64,000 nt of DNA from Linanthus parryae (Eukaryota; Streptophyta; Magnoliopsida; Ericales; Polemoniaceae), in NCBI GenBank assembly GCA_023055425.1, contig JALGPY010000006.1, positions 88,509,935-88,573,934 of the forward strand, read 5' to 3'. This document shows, in pieces, positions 56,222 to 64,000 of the stretch (its first letter is position 1; the number at the start of each line of letters is the position of its first letter). The notes beneath the pieces are model-generated. The model searched no databases, was not told the DNA's origin, and saw only the letters and a program-made list of their open reading frames with translations. The position numbers and the translations under genes were made by a program.

Positions 56222-56800
56222 AAGCCGCCAATCTTTCTGCTTCAGGTTAGTCTATTCGCTTTCTCTACGCTCTTTTATATGGTTATATTTGATTGCAAAC
56301 AGACGTTCTTTCAGAAGAGGCTGCCTATCTTTCTTACCCGATTTACTGCATCGATTTGTTGCCCAGGTTAGTCTATTCTTCTCTTCTTTGATTTCTTTCT
56401 TCGATTTTTATTCTTCTACTTCGCTTGGTTGATTTCGTTATCTTTCATTGCAAATAGCCGTTCATCCAGAAGAGGCCGCCCAGCTTTCTTGATACGGGTA
56501 TCGTATCAATAATATTTATTTAAGTTTATTAGTATTTAATTATGTTATTACATTAATTAATAATCCGGGCTTGGCATGTCAGGTCTAGGGTTAGGATAGT
56601 TCAGTTTATTTATCTATTTAAAGGGATTTAATCCCCGATTATTAGTCAAACAAATAAACAAATCAGTCTTTTCATTTGTCTCTTTTACTTATCGTGTTTG
56701 GGTGTGTGTGTGTGCCCAATCGTTACCTAGGGGGTAACATTTCTGCTCCGATTTGCAGCAGCAATTTGTTGCCCAGGTTAGTCTATTCTCTTTGATTTCT
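56222..56800 (+). repeat. Triplicated exon/donor-like unit, the third split by a solo LTR
   Basis: The sequence around CAGGTTAGTCTATTC recurs at 56243, 56364 and 56774, preceded by CAGAAGAGGC(T/C)GCC and ATTTGTTGCC in the later copies. Removing the solo LTR and one duplication (255 bp) restores a regular spacing of about 120-155 bp. Each unit ends like an exon with donor GTTAGT, so these may be duplicated leader exons. Confidence 0.72.
56490..56739 (+). mobile_element. Solo LTR, 250 bp
   Basis: Starts TGATACGGGTATCGTATCAA and ends GGGGGTAACA, with a perfect 5-bp duplication TTTCT on both sides (56485-56489 and 56740-56744). The empty site can be read from the neighbouring duplicated unit, which has TATCTTTCTTACCCGATTTA at the same place. 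It contains a GTGTGTGTGTG tract and a starting dyad (GATACGGGTATC). No internal region remains, so it arose by LTR-LTR recombination or is a very small non-autonomous element. The parent family is unknown. Confidence 0.9.
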
Positions 56801-58488
56801 TATCAATGGGTCGGTTTTCACTCTAACATTACTGTTACATTAATAATTCAATGCTTGCTTGATAATCATACGGATCTTCTTAGAGTAGGATGGGTGGCCT
56901 GAGTTCATAGATATCAAAGTAAACTCAGCAAATAACAACTACAAAGGTCATGTTCTTCAACCATCCACGATATCAGCCAGCGACTGAAGGCAACATTAGT
57001 ACTCAAACATTTGGCAAGAAGTCAAGGCTCATACCAATGGTTTTAGTTGCCATTCGTTGTTCCAAGTTCCAATGGTCAGATGAGAGTGTAACTGTGCTTA
57101 TTAGGATTATGATGGATCATCACTTTGATTGGAGCATATCTAGCCTTGGTTCCATTTCAAGTTTCCTGCTTCCCTAAGGTTGATTTTCTACACAACTTTA
57201 CTCTTAATGTTGCATGTATATTGTTAATTGGGGCGGGTCTATTTGGTTGTGCAGCATTAGTAGGGAAAAATCTAATAACCTTTCGTATTTGATAAACCCT
57301 AGATGTCTTACACTAGGTTTAGTATTAGGTAGCACTTTGTAGGATTATTTGATTTTAACTTAGTTTAGTGATGGTATGGTTGATACAAGGTGACCATGAC
57401 CTGTTTGTGTAACGTTGAAGCTAAGTTTTGCAGTGTACTTCGATTGGACTCTGATTGGAGCGGAATTATATGCTTCTTCAAAGCTGAGTTTGTTCATTGA
57501 CCTTTGTGGTGTCACATAGTGAAGCATATTGAAACTTCTTGCCCCATCTTATTTCGATTATGGTCAGTGATATAATCCATGTAATCAGAAAGGTATTGTA
57601 TTTCTCCAACTCTTCCTCAACTCTCAAATAAAAGGGCAAACTCTGTGTAAATAGTTATTTATTTGCTAATTTTTTCGTTTTTATATTGTGCCACAGTGTG
57701 CTCACATTTATGTTTTCTCTCGGCATTATTGATTTTACCGCTTAAATACAATTTCTCCAGGTTCTTTGTCTTTAGTTACTTCAGGTGTTATGAGCTTTCT
57801 TTACATCCTGTTCAGAGATATTTTATCTGCCAATACCATATCAACATGTACGCACATAGTGGAAATCCACTTATGAAATCCACATAACTGAATGTGCTTA
57901 GTTTTTCCATGTTATTCGTTAGGGCCTACTTGGTTTCTGAAATGTGCTTCATTACTCATACCTCTAGGCCTCATTATCAAAGATGTTGTGCTTTAAATTC
58001 AGGTTTGTTCAAAATTTTAGAATGAGAAGACAAGAAAAATTGTCGAAATCACAACAAGAGTGGTTCAATTTGTGTGAGATTGGTAGAACCAAAAAATTTA
58101 AGCAAAGAATGCGAAATATACAGGCAGTTGGTTATGGACATCACCAATGTGATGGAGCAGGTTGCAGTTTTATATTTGTTTGATCCATGAAAGAGCAAGA
58201 TGAAAGTGACCTTGGTTAAATTTGATTGCCAGTTTATGATAGTAATCACATGCCAATCTTACAACTTTAGAAGTATATATTGTCCACTTAACTCAATTTC
58301 CACATTCTATAAATAGTAACTGTCAATTTTGCAGCCAAACTTTTCTCTGCTTTTGGTATGATCATATGTCGTTTGAAAAAATAGAATTCGGTATACTTTT
58401 CTTTAATTTTGGTATGATAAGATGTCACTCCAAATTTATATTTTTATCCAGACTTGTTGCACAGACTAAGGGCTACTTTGGTAATGCT

Positions 58489-59906
58489 TGTTGGAATAGA
58501 TACTCTAGAGGCAATCTTATTTGGTATGAACATTATTTTTTTTGCTAGAATATTCATTGTATTATTTATGGAGATATTTAATATAATGAAGTCATTTGAT
58601 TGAAAATGTGTTGTTATCTTAAATATCCCTAGTCAATTATACTGATTAATAGGACGATCAACTATAAACTAGTATGGGGTTGGATTGATATGGAAATATC
58701 ACAATCCAACACATGGGTTTGCGTTAGGAGTAATGGCAAACTGGTTTGACCCACAACGAGGAGGCTACATACAAATTACGTAAAGTCACAAGTGCATCTC
58801 GTAGTAACAACGGTATTGTCATCCTTAGACTTGAAGTCACTAGATCCTCTGGTTGTGGAATATTGTGTTTTGATCTCATCAAAGGCTGCACCGTAACTGG
58901 GTAATAATAAAGGCGCATATCGGACACAATAGGAAACAAGCTTAGAGATTGTAGTGATGTAGATATAATTTATTCCTCCCCCATAACAGGAGCAAATATC
59001 CGCGGCCACTCGAGGTATGGTGCTTATAGAATGTCTGGCCAGACTCAGATAAATCAATATGGGATATTGATGTTATCTGCATGGATAAGACTATTCCCAG
59101 TATCGAGAAACTATGGATTGGATACACGAGTGTGACTTGTATGTCTCGTGTCCAATCCGGATATAGAGACAAAGGGATGAGACAATACTTGCACAAGGTT
59201 TGTCGGATAACTGACTATTTCTATTAGTTGTGTGGCATGGATGTGTTGCTAGACACCGCTCCATGTTAGTATTCGTTACTACCAACTTAGTAGAAACCTA
59301 TGGTGTCACACTCCCTGTGGATTAAACCGGACTTGGGAATTAATTAATGTGATTAATTAAATATAATGATCAATGCGCAACGACATGCAAACTTAGTGGG
59401 ACTAATTTGCAATGTGGACTAATTCATGTAAGGACATGATTAGTATTGGGGATTTTATGTAGTTAACAAGGAGTTGTTAGACTATATACAGAACACTCCT
59501 AGCTTATTTCTCATAAGAGTGTCATAATTTTTATAACACAAGGAGAGACAAATCAAGAAGAGAGAGAACAAGACAAGAAGGGCCGAACCCCCCTTGTCCA
59601 CCCCCTCTACCCGTCGGCCTCAAGGAGGCGTCCCGTATCCTTTGCTCCAGTTTGCGTGATTCTTATTCTTCGTCCTTCATCCCTAGCTAGCGCAAAGGTG
59701 TGGAGGATCCGGATATAATCCAAGGAGTGGAATATCCGTAGAAACGTGAACAATATTTTGCGTTTGAAGTCATCCAAGAGACAAACAAGGTATTTGATGC
59801 TAAATCCTTTACTATCGTTATGTTATCTAGCATGTGATCCTTGGAGGGTCTTGTGCGGGTCTTTATTTGTTTTATCCCGCTGCGTAATCCGTTACAAAAT
59901 CCTACA
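58489..59906 (+). repeat. 5' LTR of the second copia element
   Basis: 1418 bp. Long blocks match the 15204 LTR, for example AATATCCCTAGTC and AGAATGTCTGGCCAGACTCA. Minus-strand ORFs here (58776-59057, 58942-59196) correspond to LTR ORFs of the other element and are not genes. Confidence 0.88.
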
Positions 59907-59907
59907 G

Positions 59908-59920
59908 TGGTATCAGAGCC
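59908..59920 (+). other. Primer-binding site (initiator tRNA-Met)
   Basis: TGGTATCAGAGCC, one base after the LTR. Same site and spacing as at 16753. Confidence 0.93.
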
Positions 59921-61555
59921 ACAGGTCATAAAGCATAACGTAGTTTATGTGTTAATTTTGTTAGTTTTACACCTTAAATTGTGAATTGATCGCGTAAAGC
60001 TAAATAATTAAGCAGATCGATTCAACTTTGAATATGATTCAACCAAATAAGATCTAATATTACATGGGATGTAAGGATTAGTGAATTTGGATCACATATT
60101 GATGTGTCATTTTGGATCTTGAAAACTTGGGTTAGGGCACAAATTGGATAATAAGTTTTTCAATTTAGAAACAACTAAACTTGGGCAACAAAGAAGAAGA
60201 AGTTGTTTTGGAAAAAACTTCTTAAGGAGGTTCGACCCCGCCAGGGACCGCCCCTCCTCTTCCTTGCCGCCCAAGCTAGCCACGGCCAAGGGGCCGGGCC
60301 TCCCTAGCGCACGGCCTAGCAGTGTGACCTAGGGGGCGGCTGGCCCAGGCCTTTGTGGCGTTCTTTTGGGGTTCGGCCAAGAGTATTGGTGGGCCCTCTT
60401 GGACCGTCTTGACTCTAGTTCATCCAAAATTAATTAAAATTGACCAAGCACGTCAAAATTGGATTTTAACTGTTTATATGCTATTCGCATGGTGATTGGA
60501 TATGGCCTTAGGTGTATATTGTGATTGTTTTATTTTGTGGTTTGTTTTTATGTCATGGGAGCCGATATAATCAATGTAATAGTTAATTATATTTTACGGC
60601 CTGTGAGTCGGTCTTCCTCTCAACTTGTGAGATCTCTCTATTTAGTATAGAAGCTAGCTAGTATAAGATAGAGTAGATGATAGTCAAGACATGGAGAAGA
60701 AGCCTACAGAATAGAAGAAACAACAAGATGGCGACATCCCACAGGGCTATGGAGCATGGACTAAACTATGGAGGCGCATGGAGATGAACTTTTTATTTTT
60801 AGGGTTCGTAGATATTCTCATTGGCTTGCGAATATCTTAGTTTAGAGGCCATATTCATATCACGTTTAATTTTTGTTTGTGTTTGTTTAATTTATTGTCT
60901 TGTTATTTATTGTTGGCGTATGGATGATACAAACAAAATAGGTAACAAGAAATACAACCCAGATCTTTTATTGTGAGTTTCCCCAACTCAAAATAAGTAG
61001 ATCAATTGATATGGATCAGCAAAAAAATTAAAATTGACAAGAAAATCCCTCAAATTTAAATATTGCATTTTGCCTTCTCGTTACTTAAACACTCATCATG
61101 ATCATGCTTTACCAAGTTCGTGTGTGACAAAGCATGGCGACTTGGTTTATCATGATATACAAGCAAGTAATTTGCAATTGTTGGAGTAAGAGGTTGGACA
61201 AAACTATGTAATTTTAATAGGATTGAATGCCTAGAGGCAACCAATTGGGATTATCTATGGGATAGATAAATAAGGAGTTATTTTCCCAATTGAACCAAAG
61301 TTGCATAAGGATGCAATTGGAATTGTTCCTACCTAAATAACTAACTTTTGGGTGACTTGCCAAAGCAAGCTCAAAAGGAAGTGGAATATGGATCTTGGAC
61401 CCCCTAGAAAATATAATGATATTTTCCGTATTAATATTGAGGGTCATTAATCAGAGAAAAATAGTGAGAGCTGTGTTTAATAATCTAACCATAATTAAAT
61501 ACAGTTATTTGTTCACAAAATATTAAAACTTGTATATTTCTCATTTTGTAGAATT
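59921..61555 (+). other. Leader of the second copia element
   Basis: Long non-coding leader (about 1.6 kb), collinear with 16766-18600. It includes a G+C-rich block at 60230-60400 and an AAACACTCATCATGATCATG-type block near 61086 that has a counterpart near 17999. Confidence 0.7.
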
Positions 61556-61558
61556 CCA

Positions 61559-62663
61559 ATGGCAAACAATTCATCGAATTTATCACATTCCCTACGAGCC
61601 GTCCTTGAGAAGGACAATATTTCTGGAACGAACTTTCTAGGATGGTACAGGAACTTGAGAATCGTTCTCAAGCAGGAAAAGAAATTGTACACTCTAGAGG
61701 AGCCAGTTCCTGAGGCTCCAGAAAATAATTTTGCTGCATTCATAAAGGCACATCAAAAGATTGTTGACGATGCTAATGATGTGGCATACCTGATGCTTTG
61801 CACCATGAGCTCTGAGCTTCAGAAGCAAAATGAGAACATGGCTGCGCTTGATATGAGCAGGCGAGAGTTTAGCGGTATGAAGTTTCCAAGGCATTGTTCA
61901 AATGTCATATGTTAGAGGGAAATCCTGTGGGGCCTCACGTGCTCCGTGTGATCGGATACTTGGAGAGCCTCACACGCCTAGGGTTTCCGGTGGGGCAAGA
62001 GTTGGCGACTAATCTCATCTTCCAATCGTTGCCTGATGGTTATGGACAGTTCATCATGAACTGATAGTTATAACATGAATGATATCGCCAACCCTCTGCC
62101 AGATCTACTCAATATGTTGAGGAAAACTGAAAAAAGCATCAACAAGGGAAAGGGAAAGACCATAATAATGGTGAACAAAGGAAAGAGCAAAAGGTTTGCT
62201 TCTACCTCAAAGGAAAAGGCAAGGAAGTTGCCAAACCTAAGGAAGCTGCCCTTAAACCTGCTGGTGGCGTTGCCAAGGGCGTGACTAAGGGTGATTGTCA
62301 CTACTGCAGTCAGCCTGGACACTAGAAGATGAACTGTCCAAACTATCTGGAGAAGTATCAATAGTGATTCCACCACCACCAGGTATTTTTGTTATAGATG
62401 TCAATTTAACTATCTCTTCATCTTGGGTATTGGATACTTTATGTGGATCTCACATTTATCGAAATGTGCAGGATCTAAAGAGAAGTAGAAGATTAACTAA
62501 AGGAGAGATAGATCTGCGCGTTGGAAATGGAGAAAAATTTGATGCATTGGCCGTGGGTGTGTACGAACTGTCTTTGCCTTCAAGATTAGTTTTAGAGTTA
62601 AATAATTGTTATTTGTGTCTGCTATGAGCAGAAACATTATTTCTATTTCTTTTTTGGACAAGG
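61559..62663 (+). pseudogene. Copia gag-protease, lightly broken
   Basis: Gag begins MANNSSNLSHSLRAVLEKDN at 61559 and reads SGTNFLGWYRNLRIVLKQEK and DVAYLMLCTMSSELQKQNEN, the classic copia gag opening, for 118 codons. A frameshift follows near 61890. Then come GYLESLTRLGFPVGQELATN and a basic linker (KGKGKTIIMVNKGKSKRF). A knuckle CHYCSQPGH-x-KMNC follows, with a stop codon at the x position near 62323. The protease segment WVLDTLCGSHIYRNVQDLKR has Leu where the D-T/S-G glycine is expected, so it is probably dead. ELSLPSRLVLELNNCY and AMSRNIISISF lead to the break at 62664. Confidence 0.86.
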
Positions 62664-64000
62664 TGATAACTCTGTATAGAGTTTATATTTCTTCTACGTT
62701 TTTAGATCTTTTAGCGTGCATTTTCGGGTAATATATATGAGAAATGTACTATGATTGTGAGGATTTCGTGTAAGCTAGTTGTGCTTATTTGATTAGTCAG
62801 GGCGTTTTCTAGTTGATGTGAGCTTTAATTGTCACGTTTGACCGCACGAGTGGTGTTCGTGTTGTTTTAACAGGAAACGATATTGTGTGATTAAGAAAAG
62901 AAGGGAAGACGATCTTCGGAACACGATGAAGCTCAAGAAATTGGCTTGAGGAAAATGAGAGTAGAAGAATAAAAAGGCTGCGGCAACCATGGCCAAAACC
63001 AATGCCCAAACCTACACCTAGTGAATACACCCTTATGGCCAAAACCCAATACCCAAGTCTTAACCTCCACAGCCACCATTACACTCGGCTACCCATTTCG
63101 CAAAACTACCAGACCACAAATCAGAATTCACCATTACCAAATTGACCACACACCATCACCTGTAGACCATTCCAATCAACTATCTATCCAGTTTCACCAA
63201 TATCAGTACCTAAACCAATTTCATAACACTACTGTTAAATCCTTCACCAACAATAAACAACCAACTTCATTCTCACCAACACCAGAACCACAATCAGACT
63301 CACTGTGACAAACCCAGCACCATTTTGTAACCAATCACCTATGAACCCACTGCTTTCATCCTCCACAACCAAATAACAAACAACAGAACGTCCATAGCCA
63401 CCACAATACTGCACCTGAAACTAAACCCAGACCCAAAACCGCCCTGAAACCACCACGAACCCAGTACCTACAACCTTCAACCATTCACAACACAACCTAC
63501 CAAGCTACCACCATTACCACCAATTCACCGAACCAAACAATACCCAGTACCTAAACCAAATAACCAGCAACCCCAATTACTAAATAACCAACCTGTTATG
63601 CCATCATCTAACGTCAATTACAAACCACGGCAACAGACCTTCAACCCACTTGAACCCACCACCGAAGCAATCATCAGCAGCAGCCATCAATTTGATAAAA
63701 ACAGAACACTCCAATCACATAGAAGAATAAAGAAGAAGAAGTAGCAGCGCCAATCACAGCAACAAAACCCAACAGCTTCACGAAGAAGGAGAAGAATAAA
63801 AGCGAATAAAAGTCAGGGGAGGACGATACTTAGCCAAAAATCATAAGTCTATTTCGGGCCGAAATAAAACCACCCTTCTGTTTTGATTCTCAGAATTGAT
63901 TTCGTGCGAAATCGGATTGATTTCGTACGAAATAGCTGGTCCACGCGGCGCTGATTTGGTTCTGAGAGAAGATGGGGCGGAAATGCAATTAAAGAAGAAA
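62664..64000 (+). mobile_element. Left part of a TGATAAC-type LTR (Athila/Tat-like), runs off the window
   Basis: Starts TGATAACTCTGTATAGAGTT exactly where the copia coding sequence stops, and shares its first 9 bases (TGATAACTC) with the LTR of the element at 34830-43068 read on the minus strand. Over 63000-63740 the plus strand is strongly C/A-rich and G-poor. Near the end lie three palindromes on ATTTCG...CGAAAT (63850-63866, 63898-63913, 63919-63933). The 3' end of the LTR and its interior are outside the window. It could also be a solo LTR. Confidence 0.6.

Larger units (their letters stand above)
55884..58488 (+). other. Gene-like or Helitron-like segment, unresolved
   Basis: TCTATATAATAAGATGGGAG at 55884, following an A, resembles the 5' end of plant Helitrons (TCTATACTATTAAAAGGAG-type). 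A CT-rich leader with tandem duplications follows (56071-56220), then exon/donor-like units ending CAG|GTTAGT (56243, 56364, 56774), and later frames of 60-76 codons. One, 56950-57177, contains CSKFQWSDESVTVLIRIMMD, a short stretch reminiscent of plant MYB/SANT-like transposase-associated proteins. No 3' CTRR hairpin terminus was found. It may equally be the 5' part of a host gene. Confidence 0.35.
58489..62663 (+). mobile_element. Ty1/copia element, 5' part only, cut off by another insertion
   Basis: The LTR 58489-59906 starts TGTTGGAATAGATACTCTAG and ends CCTACA. It is followed by primer site TGGTATCAGAGCC (59908-59920), a leader related to that of the 15204 element, gag (61559 onward) and protease. 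At 62664 a TGATAAC-type LTR interrupts it in the pre-integrase region just after a MSRNIISISFLDK-like segment. The rest of pol and the 3' LTR are not visible. It belongs to the same broad family as the copia element at 15204 but is clearly a different subfamily. Confidence 0.88.

Noticed and set aside
62809..63308. Protein gene in the C/A-rich region
   Set aside because: The frames are low-complexity Thr/Pro/Gln sequence inside an LTR with no conserved motif.
1..64000. CRISPR array, operon, rRNA or phage-like features
   Set aside because: No short spaced repeats with unique spacers, no bacterial gene organisation and no rRNA sequence; the content is plant retroelement and MULE DNA.

Overview
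The window looks like a repeat-rich intergenic or pericentromeric block from a nuclear plant chromosome, probably a eudicot. It is AT-rich and has long stretches with no open frame. It carries plant LTR retrotransposon lineages (a Sirevirus-type Ty1/copia, an Athila/Tat-type Ty3/gypsy and other copia elements), Mutator-like (MULE) DNA elements with 8-10 bp target duplications, a Stowaway MITE and tRNA-like SINE heads. I see no intact host protein-coding gene, no rRNA and no prokaryote-style operon. Almost every open frame is a retroelement remnant or a chance ORF. The species cannot be named from the sequence.

Layout. 1-850: anonymous DNA ending in a foldback element (475-845). 866-6190: a diverged tandem array of about 1.0-1.43 kb units, with a Stowaway MITE (5291-5558) in the last full unit. 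6190-7622: anonymous DNA and AT microsatellites. 7623-26235: a Russian-doll nest. An outer MULE holds an inner MULE (8175-25214, perfect 9-bp target duplication). The inner MULE holds a minus-strand LTR element with 2.8-kb LTRs and only 625 bp of interior (8676-14897), a complete but decayed Ty1/copia element (15204-23508) and a LINE 3' fragment (about 23870-25020).

27323-28995 and 29100-30432: two more MULE-type elements. 30673-31435: a hAT-like element with an internal tRNA-like sequence. 31444-34829: unresolved DNA with a possible host transcription unit and a minus-strand acidic ORF. 34830-43068: a minus-strand Athila/Tat-type LTR element that keeps gag and protease but shows no reverse transcriptase or integrase. 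43555-43669: a coding-like exon of unknown identity. 43700-54560: a full-length Sirevirus-like copia element with gag, pol and a third ORF; part of gag is tandemly duplicated and a near-palindromic motif recurs throughout. 54850-55300: GTCGTC-rich, CACTA-like subterminal repeats. 55884-58488: a gene-like or Helitron-like segment with duplicated exon-like units, one of them split by a 250-bp solo LTR. 58489-62663: a 5' part of another copia element of the same broad family as the one at 15204. 62664-64000: the start of a TGATAAC-type LTR that runs off the window.

Nothing in the window is a proven new system. The most unusual items are the third ORF and the reiterated CAAAGCYTTGAAA motif of the Sirevirus, the two non-autonomous LTR designs (huge LTRs with almost no interior; gag-protease without pol), the palindrome clusters in two TGATAAC-type LTRs, and the precisely resolved transposon nest.
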